Below, one piece after another: positions 1 through 11,991 of a stretch of 64,000 nucleotides of DNA. The translations under genes and the position numbers were made by a program. The stretch comes from Xylogone sp. PMI_703 (lineage: Eukaryota; Ascomycota; Leotiomycetes). The notes under the pieces are model-generated. The model did not search any database and was not told the DNA's origin. It worked only from the letters and a program-made list of their open reading frames with translations. The stretch is taken from positions 1,178,001-1,242,000 of the forward strand of contig JAJTUQ010000004.1 in NCBI GenBank assembly GCA_021399445.1, read 5' to 3'. The number at the start of each line of letters is the position of its first letter. The first letter of the stretch is position 1.

Positions 1-893
1 AGATTGGACTGAAGAACAATGGTTTCCAGTCCTTTGGACTTACACAACTTGGATAGTACCTGGGAAACACACAGAAACTAGAGCCACATGTCGAATTGGA
101 AACACTGAGATCCACTATCCTAATCGTGGAGAATCCAAACGTACTAAAAACAAAAAGATGTAATGGATGTTTTGGAGCTCCAATACAGACGTCATAAAGA
201 TATATTTTGGGGAAAGGGATTGGAGACAATCAATGAAGGTTCATACCTAGAAATTATAGTTTCATATTCAACATATACCCAAAGGCATCGTCTAGTTCAT
301 AGATCACACACTCCGCATAAGACTGAGAAGTGTTATAAGAAAACCCGGGATTTGACTACACAAAAACATTCGAGTATCAGCGAGGGAAATGCCCGCATGG
401 CGTAAAGCAATGAATTGAAGCGAATGGTTACTACTGTACAAAACATATCAGGATATCCAAATGTACAAAGCGGCATTAGATTTTCATTAAGGGGGCATGG
501 GTGTGTGCCCAGAAAGTAGAAGTGTGGATTAATCGGCCGGATACCAAAGGATAGCCACGGCGTTTCTGATGTCATTCCTGACACATGGTGACTACGCGGT
601 CCCATTCTCGTGGTCCTCGTCGTACAGGGGCTGTCAGCAGGGATTGGGGACGCTGACAATCGGCTACATCGCTATTCACGCCCACTGTCCGGGGGGTTGG
701 TAAGCCAATGGATTCCAGATGATTCCATCCACTTAAGCTGAGTACGCTAGCATACGCTAGCAGGCGAGGTGGCTTTTAAGGCTCTAGCACTCACAGAGCA
801 CTCTTCCAGCTCCACACAGCACATATTCGCTCGCGACGTAGGTAAACATTATATACAAGTATATATATAACCCCTGGAGCTAAAGCAGCAGGC
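1..893. other. Left-edge intergenic region
   Basis: No open frame here looks like a protein: the candidates are short, low in recognisable motifs and lack splice support. A TATA-like run (alternating TA around 851-869) lies about 30 bases before the first convincing start at 894 and may serve that gene. Confidence 0.5.
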
Positions 894-1657
894 ATGTCTA
901 GTACAGCAGGTCCCAGTGAGTGCTCCCCGTAAAGGAAGCAATAGAATTAAACAAGTACTAATATTCCGTGGGGCAGCCAGCTTCTTGTCGCTGTCTCTTA
1001 CGGACAGAGTAATCAGTAGAAGCCTGCAATCCTGCATAAGCAAGGCGAGTTCTGTAACCTCATCAACACGTCGGTGGTTCATTCGATACGCATCGTATAC
1101 AATCGACTTTCTCGATTCGCGTCTTGAAGCAACTGAACGGTCATGGCTGCCTCTGCTGAGTAAGTACGATCAAGAGTTGAGCAGCCGCGCCCAAGTATAC
1201 CAGCAATTACGGCAAAGCTCGGAGCGAGCTCGCCAGACTCTAAAAAGAGCCGATGCTTCTTCAAGTGATGCAGACCTCAAAGAGGCCGTACCAAAGCAGC
1301 TGAGCGAACTATGGCAGGAGCTTAAGCCGGTTTTTGATGCCGATGGGGCTATTTTTAATAGAATCAGCTCTAAGGCTTCACCCGAGGACGTGGAGAAACT
1401 CGAAGATGAGGAGAAGAAGCGCCGTCTGGCGATGATGAAGAAAGACGGACATCTCTGGTGTGCGACTTACCTGATGCGCTCTCTGACTCCAGAAGAGCGG
1501 GAGATTTTTCCACCAGGCGTGCCCAATATGGCCAAATCGGCAATGTTGATGGCAGGCAACTGGCAATTTAGCAGGTTAGCCTAAAGGCCATCATTACTTA
1601 ATATCTTACAGTTGCTAATATTGCTTTAGGGAGTTCAAATTTGCACCAGATATGTAA
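894..1657 (+). CDS. Hypothetical charged protein, three exons
   Basis: I do not recognise the family. The best model uses ATG 894 and exons 894-915, 977-1574 and 1630-1657. Intron 1 has donor GTGAGT, branch-like TACTAAT and acceptor CAG; intron 2 has a weaker donor GTTAGC but a good TGCTAAT branch and TTTAG acceptor, and removing it adds a short tail ending FAPDM. The product is about 215 residues, with no signal peptide or membrane segment. The middle is rich in Glu, Lys and Arg and looks helical, perhaps coiled coil (around EDEEKKRRLAMMKK). Its link to the clusters further right is unknown. The intron signals and sustained frame argue that it is a gene, but homology is not evident to me. 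Confidence 0.5.
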
Positions 1658-2123
1658 TGTTATCTCTTGTGAACGGTAGATTGACTAATTAAGGATTGAC
1701 TAAGAAGCTGAGAGGAGAGTTCTCCACGTTGATGGATATAGGAAGGAAGAGATTTCATAGTTATTCGAAAGAACAAGGATACCACAAATTGAGATATTTA
1801 TGCCCCGAAACTGTTAGTTTGCTGCTGCAAAGTATATCACTGGAGTAAGTCTGTCTTTAGCCCACTCTCTTAAGATCTGGTCCTGTAATTGCATACGCTA
1901 TGCTTGCTTCTCAATGCAAATATTAAAGGAATAAGTATGTACGAAGTAGGGGTAGAAAAGGCCGTTGCATGCAAGTATGAAGAATGCGTGGAAAACGAAT
2001 GCGGCATCGGATTGCTTTTGATGATCTGGGACATCTGAAATCCCAACGAAAATCAATCAAAGAAGCTCCTTACCCTGGGGCGAACCCCGAAACTTTTGTC
2101 ACTGAATACTTGCTAGTTAGTAG
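1658..2123. other. Intergenic, convergent 3' ends
   Basis: AT-rich stretch between two convergent genes. I see no gene, repeat or RNA in it. Confidence 0.5.
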
Positions 2124-3945
2124 TTACTGCATGTAAAGACGCTCTCGCTAGATGTGCGTTAGTGAATATATTGCAAGTGATGACTGTTGTGAACCACCAA
2201 CCTTCATCAACACGGCACAAATGACGGTGACTGCTCCAGCCGTAAGCACCAAAACGTAAGTCATACTCATCGCATGAATGATGGCCCCCAACACCTTCCG
2301 CGCCAAATCCGGATCCAGAGACTGGACGAGTCCACCGCTGGTGCCGGTAATAATATTCCGGACGAAATCAGCTGGCTGGTCAGGGAAAAGGGGGACTAAC
2401 CGGTCGAACGCAACGTTCTGGAAAACGCTTCCAGATATTGCGAGCGACAGGGTAATGCCTAAATACTGTGCAAAAGAGATAAACCCAGCTGCATCTGCAA
2501 CCCGGTCGGGCGAAACCTTTGCCTGAGCAACAGCATACGATACTTGGATATAGAGACCAGCTCCGGCACCCGTAAGTGCTTCAAATCCATACACGCGCGC
2601 AACTGAAGTATCTTGATTCACAGTGTACATCAATGAGCCACCGGTGAGGGTCAAGCAGCCGCCCAGCAAGTACCACGGCATATAATATCCTGATTTAGAT
2701 ATAAGGCCACCACTCACTAGCCCAAAGAACACCATCACCACGATGAATGGTAGAAGGCGAACTCCGGCTTTAAGAGGCGCATCGCTACGCACGAATTGGA
2801 AGTACAAGGGAATGAAATAAGTCGGAACAAACACGCAGGCGGAAGCGCATGACATGGTAATGAAGTAAAGCCACATCTCGTAGTTGCGCAGGAAATCGGC
2901 TGGAAACAGTCGATTTGCCTTGGTAGTCAAGAATGCAAGTTTCTGCTGATGGCAGAAAGCTATGAAAACGACGCCGGTGACCACCCAGAGAGCAATCTCC
3001 CGCCCACTGGACCACGCGAAAACGGTGCCTCCAAAGCTAATGGCCGTCATCAAAGCAACGAGGAAACCAACACTGAGAACGGTTCCTACATAGTCCAGAT
3101 GTCGAACACGTTTGTGGAAGGGGACCCCTTTCTGCGGATCACTCGTGGGGAGGAGGAACAGGCAAGCTGGGGCAAAGGCAGCACCGATGCAGAGGTTGAT
3201 GTAGAACGACCAGCGCCATGTGGTATGCGAGTTCTCAGCAAAGGCGCCGCCCACGATCGGTCCCAGCACAGTACCGGCGCCCCAGGTGAAGCCAATCGAC
3301 GCCATGTAGATGGGTCTCTCACGGATCGTGGTAGTCATGGATAGGAGAGTCAGACAGCCTACGTACATGCCGGCACCTCCCACACCAGCGATGGTGCGCC
3401 CTATAATCATGGCGTCCATCGTAGGCGCAGCGCCACACAGCGCACTACCGACTTCGAAGATGATGATAGCTGTTACATACGACCATTTCACGCTGAATAC
3501 GCTCATGACCTTGCCCCAGAAGATGACAGTGGAGACGGCGCCGAGTACGAAGGCAACACCCAGCCATGGGAGCCTATCAACACCACCGAGGCTATCGATA
3601 ATTGCGGGCTGGATCTCGGCCACAATACCGTTGTCCAGGGAGAAGAGAAACGTGGACGACATCATGGTAGCCACAATCAGAATCCACTGCATATAGCGTA
3701 AGCCTCTGCCAGCATCAAGCATTGATCAAACTTAAGCTTACCACTGGCGTCGAGACACGGGCTCTGACATCCTCCACTGGCCTGTCATCTTTCACCTCTT
3801 CATTTTGTTGAACAGCTGTGCCGTCGGTAGTCTTATCTGACACGACTAGCTTCTCATCTTGTGGACTCGGCGCGGAAGCATCAGTCAGGGCTGGACTACC
3901 GGTACTGCCGGGCTCCTCATAGGTAGATTTTACTTCTGATGCCAT
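2124..3945 (-). CDS. MFS drug/metabolite efflux pump (14-TM, DHA2-like), copy 1
   Basis: Membrane transporter of the major facilitator superfamily, likely exporting a metabolite by proton antiport at the plasma membrane. Exons (minus strand) 3945-3742, 3686-2202 and 2147-2124 give about 570 residues. The first 68 residues are a polar, Pro/Ser-rich cytosolic tail; membrane segments start at WILIVATMMSSTFLFSLDN, the usual first helix ending in the D-N/Q-T/G-IVA motif, and run to the C-terminus. The motif GSALCGAAP and the WxxGTVLGPIVGGAF antiporter-type motif are present. The last intron has an unusual GTTGGT donor, but a good CACTAAC branch; splicing yields the tail RERLYMQ, which matches the tail of the paralogue at 37191-39304. 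The gene is divergent from the P450 at 4760, with about 0.8 kb shared promoter. Substrate unknown. Confidence 0.85.
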
Positions 3946-4759
3946 ACTAAGCCCCTAAGCCATACGAAACGTGAAACAAAGATAGATCCTACTGAATCAA
4001 ACGTGAGATGGCTTGAGATAGCTTGAGGCGAGGGGACATACGCTATTTTGAGGAGAGAGAAAAGAGCTCTTCCGCCAACGGAATCAACAAATACCCAACT
4101 TTGGCTTGCGGGGAACACGCCATGGACGGGTGTGGCGGCCGGACTCTACTGGGCTGAGTTATTGATACGTTGAAGTCCCATCTTCTGATGCCGGCTTGGC
4201 TGTGGTAGGGGTGTATATGCTGGTGAAGTCAGCACAGGGATCAGATCTCACGCTGGCGCGTTCTAACGAGCAGGGTTTCATTTTAGTAGGAAGAGCTCTA
4301 GGTCGCATTCGGGTGAATGTAGACGAATGCTAGTTCCCAAGCTGAAGAAAGTGGGATTGTTAGAAAGAAGATAGGCCGGACATGGCGCCAGAAACTACCG
4401 GTTTATTATTATCAGAGTCCAGCAATAACTCTCGTCATTCTCGCTGCGAGTGATATCCCATACGGCGCGTCAGCAGAACTAAACGCCTTCCGTAAGACCG
4501 TCATCAATTGCCAGTCGGCACACACATGCCGGAATGTAGCCTCAATTCATGAATGGAACGGAAATTCTTTTTAATATAACGCATGGTGAATGCTCCTCAT
4601 CCTAGCGTCTTGCCGTTTCTCAGATTTCGTTATTTCTCCCCCCTTGTCGCTCGGCATTGCAATATTCGATCATTTCCATTTTATTGCCTGCAAATGAATG
4701 CAGGAGCATTATTTACCGCATCGGTGTTGAATTCAAGTGGATTCTGAGCCTCTCTCAGG
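3946..4759. promoter_or_regulatory. Shared divergent promoter region, MFS pump and P450
   Basis: The two genes point away from each other across 814 bases, so both promoters must lie here. The sequence includes a GGCGGCCGG GC-rich patch near 4132. I see no clear TATA box or regulator dyad and no gene. Confidence 0.5.
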
Positions 4760-6351
4760 ATGCTGTACACGGTAGGATACGTGCTCTTGGCGTTCGCCTT
4801 TATACTATGGCTCCTGATTCGCATCCCCTCGGATATGCCCAAAAACATTCCCTCGGTCCCCATCTATGTCTCCCTCCTCGGCCTGTGGAGTGATATGGGC
4901 CAGGATGAGATCTATGATCGCTGGTTGCGCAAGCCCTTAGAACAGTACGGCGCCGTGAAGATCTTCTTCGCGGGCAGATGGAACGTCCTGGTGACCCGAC
5001 CCGAGTTCCTCACGAACATGTTCCGCAATGAGGATCTATATGCAAAGGCTGGCAGTCAGAAAAAGATCCCATGGAGCGTCATAGCCACCTTGGTGGGCGA
5101 TAATATCATCAATTCGCATGGAGATGACTGGAAGTTGTACACCTCCGTCTTGAAGCCCGGCATTCAAAAGCAGGACTTCAAGATTGAACCCATCATCGAC
5201 AAGACCAGAACCTTTGTTTCAATGCTTCTCAGCCAGCAAAAGGAGCTTGGCCCGACATCCGGCATCATGGTCAATGGCTTGATCCAGCGTTGGGCCATCT
5301 CCATCATGGGCGAGAGCTTCCTGGACATCGACTTTGGCTGCCTTGAAAAAGCCAACCAGCGAATCGAGGTGCTTCAAACCATCATCAAGCGCACTCTATT
5401 CCACCCTCTGTATTTTAACTTCCCCCTGCTCGATAAGTTCCCATGGCTCTTTCGCTCCCGCAAAACGGCCTTTGCCATCATGAACGAATTTGAAGACCTG
5501 CTGGTCGATCTGGTGAAGAACCGTCCCCGCAAGAACAAGAAGCTTGATCCCGCTGCGGAGAAAGGAACCCAAGATGGCGACCTCGTCGTACATCTACTCG
5601 AGCGTGCTCTCGAGGAGGGCGTCATCAACGACACCCAATTCCGCGCCAACCTCAAGATCGTCTTCCTCACGGCCCACGAGAACGCGCAGCAGCTCCTCAA
5701 CTCATGCTTCTGGGAGCTGGGCATGAACCAAACCGTGCAATCGCGACTCCGCGAGGAAGTTCTCGCCACGCACGTCGAGAACCCTACCGCTGAGATCCTG
5801 AACGAGATGCCCTACCTCAACGCGGTTCTCTATGAGATGCTGCGCCTGTACCCGCCCGTGTCGCAGCTAATCAACCGCGTGACCGTGGCACCGGCCGTGC
5901 TCGCGAACCAGATCAAGATCCCCCAGCGGACATGGGTAGGATGGAATGCGTACGGGGTGCAGATTGACCCCAATGTCTGGGGTGAGGATTCCCGGGTCTT
6001 TGTACCAGAGCGGTGGGGCACTGGCATCAAGGAGATCCAGGCCAAGTATCGGAAGGAGCAGGTCAAGGGGAATTATATTCCTTTCAACGCGCACACGCGA
6101 CGATGTCTGGGCAGCGGGTTTGCGTTGTTGGAGATGAGGGTTGTGCTGTTTGAGTTGGTGAGGAGGACGAAGTGGACGGTTGATCCCACGTATAAATTTA
6201 AGTTGACTTCGGTAAGTGACCCTCTCCAGCACATTTTTAGAAAATTATTAACGCTGACATTGTTTGTACGTGTGTAAAGGGCGGTATTCTCGCACCGCTA
6301 CGTTGCAAGGTCATCTTTGAGGACTTGAAGTCTACAGCACCAGCATTGTGA
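4760..6351 (+). CDS. Cytochrome P450 with atypical heme and I-helix motifs (DIT2/CYP56-like)
   Basis: Heme monooxygenase, predicted at the ER membrane through one N-terminal segment (residues 3-20). Exons 4760-6211 and 6280-6351 (donor GTAAGT, acceptor AAAG) give 507 residues; the second exon adds GGILAPLRCKVIFEDLK, a normal P450 tail. The ExxR motif (YEMLRLYPP) and the PERW motif are present. The heme loop reads FNAHTRRCLG with Cys449 as ligand: the usual glycine four places into FxxGxRxCxG is histidine. The I-helix reads TAHENAQ instead of AGxDT. The overall look (GQDEIYDRWLRPLxEQYG near the N-terminus, HEN in the I-helix) reminds me of fungal DIT2/CYP56-type P450s, which act on formylated tyrosine; that assignment is tentative. 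Divergent from the MFS pump at 3945. Confidence 0.85.
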
Positions 6352-6754
6352 AAGAAAGTCGGTTTTCGCGGTAGCTAGGGTGTTAGCTTAAGTACTTAAT
6401 TGGTTTTGGAAAAAGACTTCAGTATATAAACACGTAGATATGATTATACGCTACATTGGACGGGTTGGGAATGTTCAAACAGTTTTAGGGTAGATTATTA
6501 GAGAAATTGAGCCTCAAAGCTTAAACAGTACTATATTCCGAGTCAGTTAATGTAATACTCACTCAGAATTACAATCACTTCAAGAACTTTGAACGTTGAA
6601 GTTATAACCATCTTCCACTTACATCAAACTACTTACATATACACGATTCTTTCCACAAATCCCCTATGAAATCTGAAATTTAAAATCAGACATGTCACCT
6701 TAGAATATTCAAATTTGATACGGTAATTCCTTTGTATTTAAAGTTTGTTCTAAT
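6352..6754. other. AT-rich intergenic, convergent 3' ends
   Basis: AT-rich gap between the convergent P450 and oxidoreductase genes. It probably holds both 3' ends. No gene or repeat seen. Confidence 0.5.
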
Positions 6755-7886
6755 CTAAAGATGTACATGGATCTGCTTCGCCGGCGATTTCCCATCTCTG
6801 TACCCGTCCCAAACCGCATTGATGGCATCCACATCCAACCCCTGGATCACATCCCACTCCAGCGCCTTCACCTTCCCACTCTCCAACCATCCCGGCAACG
6901 CGCCCCAGAACTGTCGAGCCAGCTCCGGCGCGTTGTGCGAGGCGCCTGCCGAGAAGACCTTGTCAACCCCAGCCTTCTTCTCTGCGATCCGGCTCAGATC
7001 GGCCTCGCCAGGGCACAGCGTTGCTACTTTGCCCTTCCGGGAGGTCGAGGTGATGCCGACTGCGAGTGTGTGCTCGTGGTTGACGGCATCGATCACGTAC
7101 AGGCAGTCGTCGCCTACAACCTCCCGTGTCCTGGCGATTACATCGGCCTCGTCGCCGTGGCGGTCCACGACGTGCGTTGCTCCCAGGGACTTAAGCTCTG
7201 AGGCGCGTCCGGGTCCTGCAACGGCGACAATGGTGGAGAAGAGGCCAGACAGACGGGCGAATTGCACGGCATAGCGGCCACAGTTGGAACCAGCGCCTAC
7301 AACCACGATGGAACCTAGTTTTTCAGTCGTGGTGGTGCCGAAGGGAGTTGGAAGACCCAGCGATGCCGGGTTGAAGAGCGCCCAGAAGGCCGCAACGGCA
7401 TTGCTGGGCAGACTGGCGCCGTGGTCCGCCGTGAATCCAGCGGGGACTTTAGCCGTGGTGTAGGCGTCCAGGAGGCAGTATTCCTGCAGACCAGCCTGAT
7501 CCGCCGTCTGCTTGCTGTGGTTGGATTGCCCGAAGATGAGGTCGCCAACTTTCACATCGACGTTGTACTCACCCGGAGGACCTACAGCCGTCACGATCCC
7601 CGCGATATCGTTACCCAGCACCATGGGGAGAGAAGCGGGGTTGATAAAGAGACCAATGTCTCGAGCTCGGTGGTCATATGGATTTACTATTTACGACGAG
7701 GTGAGCACGGCAAGCTCGAATGCAGCACAAAGCAGAAGCAGAATTGTAAAACGAGGTACCTTACTTACATCCAACGGCAACCACTTTGAGCAGAACTTCT
7801 CCGGCGGCTGGCTTGGGCACAGGACGCCGGATCAGAACTGCTGGCTTCGCAAATTCCGTTATCGCAATCGCGTTCATATCTGCCAT
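6755..7886 (-). CDS. MDR-family NAD(P)H oxidoreductase (quinone oxidoreductase / trans-enoyl-reductase-like)
   Basis: Medium-chain dehydrogenase/reductase, cytosolic. Exons 7886-7769 and 7686-6755 flank an 82-base intron (donor GTAAGT) and encode 349 residues. The join restores VAVGLNPYDHRARD, the conserved GroES-like segment, which confirms the splice. The order is the GroES-like catalytic domain (about residues 1-130, including GNDIAGIV) and then a Rossmann domain with VVVGAGSNCGRYAVQFARL near residue 180. The structural and catalytic zinc cysteines of alcohol dehydrogenases are absent, so this is a zinc-independent quinone-oxidoreductase or ToxD/enoyl-reductase type. Such enzymes reduce double bonds or quinones in fungal metabolite pathways, and the fusarubin cluster has one of this class (fsr4). 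Role here is inferred. Confidence 0.82.
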
Positions 7887-8645
7887 GGTTGAGGAGTGTG
7901 TATAAAGCCAGGGGGATATGTTCCTGACTGAGATCAAAGATGGGGGTATCTTTTCTCAAGGAGCTATTTTCATGTGTGTGTATATATATTTTCTTCCATT
8001 CGGAACCAATTTAAAAAACAAAGAAAAGCTGCTTCTGGTCGAGAGCTGTCCAGGCACCAGGATGGTCATGCTGACACAACGCGCATGTGGACGTAGCTAT
8101 ACGGCACTGTAAGCTCCTACAAGGTCGAACCGGATCCAAGAACAGCTCCGTAGAGCTTCAACACCCCGCGTTGTATTGCACAACCACCACTTTGATACAT
8201 CCTGATGTTATGATTCTGGTGATAAAAGCTAGATCTACAAGGTATTTGATATTTAACCTAACCAACTAGCTAAATAATATTCAGTATGCCAATATGGTGC
8301 CGCAATTACCACATCACATCTCCTTTACGTACTCTCACAATGCGACTCGATTAGACTATCTTCTAAAACATTTCTGGGCTTTTAAATAATTAATAAGACT
8401 TGTTCTCAAGCCTCAATGACGTCATATATATATTCATTCTTATATTTTATTACATTCTAGGTGGAGATCTAAAACCTTGGAAAATTCCAAAAATGCTAAC
8501 ATATTACACCGTATGTTTGATGATTAGGATTCACCCCGTCCACAATCAAACATGGGAAAATACAGTAATTATAGGCAAGCCCAAACTCGCTACCACCCCA
8601 ACTCCCTGAATTCGAATGCGATGCGATGTGATGCGATGCGTATGT
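7887..8645. other. Intergenic region
   Basis: Upstream of the minus-strand oxidoreductase and downstream of the TMEM205-like gene. AT-rich; I see no protein frame with support. A short ATGCG repeat lies at its right end. Confidence 0.45.
8616..8640. repeat. ATGCG pentanucleotide repeat, five units
   Basis: Five tandem 5-base units, the third carrying a C-to-T change. It lies a few bases from the end of the TMEM205-like gene. Confidence 0.8.
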
Positions 8646-9522
8646 TCACGCCATCCGGGAACTCAGAGAGATGCCGTATACGATGCAAGTGATGACCCCG
8701 ATTAAATTCAAATGAATGCTCATGGCATGGTTGTGCGAGAACTTTCGTTTCGCTTTGTGCATCTCGGGCGAGACGGGGGCCTCACCATTCGTCGCAGTCG
8801 CACCAGCGTCCTTTTCCTTTGACTTGAGCTGCTCTCGGGTTTCTGCACAACACGAAGGTAATCTTCCTGTCAGTCCGTTTCTCACAAATAACATTTCCGC
8901 GAGGGATTGATATCGAATCTATGCTTTGATGAGAGGGGAATTTGCGTACCTTGATGACTTCTCTGGATCATGGCCTCGGTGGTTCGGGGCCCGTAGATGA
9001 GGAAATTCAGCGCCGACATGCCCAGCGTGATGCCGAGTAGGGCGCTGTCGAGGGTGTTGTTTCGCAGCGCGACGAGCGAGCCCGAGGGGTAGGTGACGGC
9101 TGTTGCGACGACCAAGGCCAACTCAAGACCGAAGTATACGGGGAAGACGCGCTTTTGCAGCGTGGTGAACTGTGGACGCGGGAGGTAGAGGTAGCATAGC
9201 TTGGTCACAATGAAGGTCTATCGCGCGCCGCACCCAAGGAGTCAGCTTCAGCTTTAGATAAGATGAGGGAGGGGAGTTGTGGGCGTGAGGGTGAGTGTGT
9301 GCATGTAAGTGAGTGAGTGAGTAAGTGATTTAGTTGAATCAACTCTCCAAATGGGATTTCAATTGCGAACCGTGTAATAAGCTTGTACAAAGAAATCACA
9401 ATGAATCTGAATCGCATACGCACCTGATACACCTGTGTCCCCACCAGCGCACCCCAGGCGATTAGGTGATAGCTGTCTAGCTTGGTCAAAGCCAGCGCCA
9501 GACCGGACATTTTCTCTAGCAA
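8646..9522 (-). CDS. TMEM205-like / DUF4149 membrane protein
   Basis: Small multi-pass membrane protein of 187 residues. Exons 9522-9424, 9217-8950 and 8842-8646 keep frame across both introns (206 and 107 bases). Hydrophobic segments appear near residues 18-33 (YHLIAWGALVGTQVYQTFIV runs across the first junction), around ELALVVATAVTY, around LGITLGMSALNFLIYGP, and at the C-terminus (HLNLIGVITCIVYGISL). The W-G-A-x-x-G-xQ-xY and FLIYGPRTT patterns fit the fungal TMEM205-like family. A charged loop (ETREQLKSKEKD) precedes the last helix. The family's function is not settled in fungi. It is likely a resident rather than a cluster gene; it shares a promoter region with the MFS gene at 10180. Confidence 0.8.
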
Positions 9523-10179
9523 TAATAGGAGTTGACTTGAAGAGAGAGGGGCAAGAGAGGGGCGGGGAGAGGAGGGAGTTAAGAGAGATAGAGAGAGTTA
9601 GAGAAAGAGCGAGACAGAGCAGGCGTAATACTAATAACTATTGTCGGAGTCCGCCGGGAAGATTTATATCCGCCCTCCGTTGTTCTTCCTTTGTGTTGGT
9701 TCCCCGTGACTGGTGGTTGGTTGGTGTCAAATAGTGTCGAGTAATTACCAACCCAGCGTACACAGTGGACACAGTAAGTATAAGGTGTGGCCATCTCCCC
9801 CCTCACCCCATTGCCCCTCACCCCATTATTCTTTCCCTCGAGGAAGAGCCCGGTCGAAGGACCGAGCGACCCAGGTACATACATCCAGTGATCCACGCAA
9901 GCATACGCGCACGCAAGAAACGCACGCAAGCTCAGCCAGGGGGCCTGTCAGCGTGCATATGAGGCGTCTGCGAGTAGTGTCAGCATGCATTTCACCCCTG
10001 AAGCTGCATTCCCAGGATGATCGGGGACTAATTGACCCGTCAAAGCCGGTGGCTTGCTTGGTATATCCGGATTACTGTGTAGAAACTGCCGGGGCGAGCC
10101 AGATCTCTTAACTGTGGCCCAATTCGTTCTTGCTCTCCTTTCCCACGTACATCCCGTTTTCCTGTGATATCCCCCCAAC
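9523..10179. promoter_or_regulatory. Shared divergent promoter, TMEM205-like and MFS genes
   Basis: The 657-base gap between two divergent genes. Near the minus-strand start it carries a long purine-rich run (9537-9632), which on the gene's own strand is a CT-rich tract of the kind common just upstream of fungal start codons. A tandem CCCCTCACCCCATT-type repeat sits at about 9797-9825. Confidence 0.6.
9537..9632. repeat. GA-rich polypurine tract
   Basis: Almost all purines over about 95 bases, mostly GAGA and GGGA units. It is immediately upstream of the minus-strand TMEM205-like start codon, so it is a CT tract on the sense strand. Confidence 0.75.
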
Positions 10180-11991
10180 ATGCGCAATCACGGTTACAAA
10201 AGAGTGGACGGCGGAGAAGATTCAGAAGAAGAGGATGTAGATGTCACCAATGAGGGCATTCCCCTCTACGAGCAGCGAGATAGCCGCAGCCATGGCGCTG
10301 GCGGCCCGGGCCCGTCCCCGTCCCTGCCCTTTGGCACCGGTATCAATTCGCGGTGCAGATCTCGTGCTAAACCCTCGGTGAGAATTAACTACCCCTCTAT
10401 CGGTGCACTGTGCTGTGCTGTATTGAATTGAATTGAATTGAATTGAAACTAACCGTACGCTGGTGTTGTTCTCTTGCAGGTCTACCGCCTCCTGCCCTAC
10501 TTCTTCCTCGCCAGTCTGGCCTTTGGCCTCACCATGGTCCCGCGTGTGAGCGTGCTGGTCACGTTGATCTGTCGCCAGCTCGTCGACGATGATATGGCGG
10601 CGGCCGCAGCGGGCATGAGCTCGAGGCGACATGAAATGCCTGCGGGCCACGACATGGGCGGCAGCAGCACCGGCACCAGCAGCAACAACGCAACCGCTGC
10701 CGGCATCTCGATGGGTGCGTATGATCCGAGGTGTTCAGCTCCTCGAGTGACGGCGAGTGTGGCATTTATGTCGACCTACCGAGACCTGATCACCGGTCTC
10801 CTCGGCGCTGTCATGAGTTACTATCTAGGCAAGCTCAGTGATCGCATAGGCCGGGTCAAGGTTCTGGCCATCAATGGCATCGGCATTCTGCTCGCGGAGC
10901 TAGTCATGGTCGCGGTGCTGGTCTTCCCGGACTCCTTGAACTATCGCTGGCTGTTCCTGTCCTTCGCCATCGACGGCCTGAGTGGCTCCTTCCCATTGTT
11001 GATGGCCACCGCATCGTCGTATGTGACGGATAGCACCGACGACAAGGACCGAGTCGTCGCCATGGGCTGGATCCAGAGCGGCATGTTCTTGGGTATGGCC
11101 GTGGGTCCGGCACTGGGCAGCGCCCTGAGCCAGCTGAGCGGCCCAGATCGACCTTCTGCCATCTTTGTCTACACGGTGATTTGCCGGGCAATCGGCCTGG
11201 CCTTCCTCTTGATTCTTCCCGAGTCACTACCTGACGTTGAAAAGGATATGAAGGCTCCAGAGATGGGTATGCACTCACACGGGTCGCCCTTCGCCGGCTT
11301 GTCCATCAAACGCATCTTCTCCCTCCATTTCCTGACGTCCCTGCTGCATCCCGGGGGCAGTCCAGCCGAAGCGCGGCAGACTCGCCGGAACCTCATTCTG
11401 CTCATGGCAATCAATACCATGATGTTTGGAACGGCCGTGGGCGCGATGGATGTGATGATGCTATACCCACAAGCACAGTTCAAATGGGATATGATGCAAA
11501 CAGGCAACTTTATCTCCATTGTCAATATCTTCCGCACCTTTTCCACGACGGTTCTGCTTCGTCTGCTCGTGCGCTGGTTGACCAAATCCCCGCCCTCTGG
11601 ATCTTCAATCACGCCGGAGCAGGCTTCCAAGGGGTCTCATCTACCTTTGGTGCGCCTTTCGCTGTGCGCTGATATCTTAGGGTACGTTGGCTTTGGCCTC
11701 GCCCCAACCGGCTTCTTGTTTATCACTGGAGGCGTGCTCTCTTCGCTGAGCGCCGTGGGTTTGTCCACCAGTCAGGCCTCGATGTCGATGATGGTTTGTG
11801 TCGAGCACGTCGGCAATTTGATGGGCATTATAGGTGCGCTGCAGGCACTGGCAAGACTGGTGTTTCCACCGCTCATCAACGTGATCTATGCGTGGACCGT
11901 CTCTTTCCTGCCGCAGCTGGTGTTTTTTGGTCTCGCAGCGGTTCTTGGAGTTAATGTTTTCATGACCTATCTTGTACGGGCGGCATATTGA
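10180..11991 (+). CDS. MFS transporter, TetA/SLC46-like
   Basis: Second major facilitator transporter, 569 residues. Exons are 10180-10377 and 10480-11991 with a 102-base intron (donor GTGAGA, acceptor TTGCAG) holding a pentanucleotide repeat. The first 66 residues are an acidic then Gly/Pro-rich cytosolic tail. Membrane segments begin at YRLLPYFFLASLAFGLTMVPRV. A 60-residue loop rich in His, Met, Ser and Asn (around AAAGMSSRRHEMPAGHDMGG) separates helices 1 and 2. The motif GKLSDRIGRVKVL is the signature A loop (GxLxDRxGRxxxL), and LPESLPD follows the sixth helix, as in the tetracycline-resistance and solute-carrier-46-like fungal transporters. Third codon positions are GC-rich, unlike genes in the right part of the window. 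Substrate unknown; it may be a resident rather than a cluster gene. Confidence 0.85.
10422..10446. repeat. ATTGA pentanucleotide repeat in intron
   Basis: Five perfect tandem ATTGA units inside the intron of the MFS gene. Confidence 0.85.

Noticed and set aside
163..659. Overlapping short frames on both strands at the left edge
   Set aside because: No motif, no splice signals consistent with a family, and the frames overlap each other.
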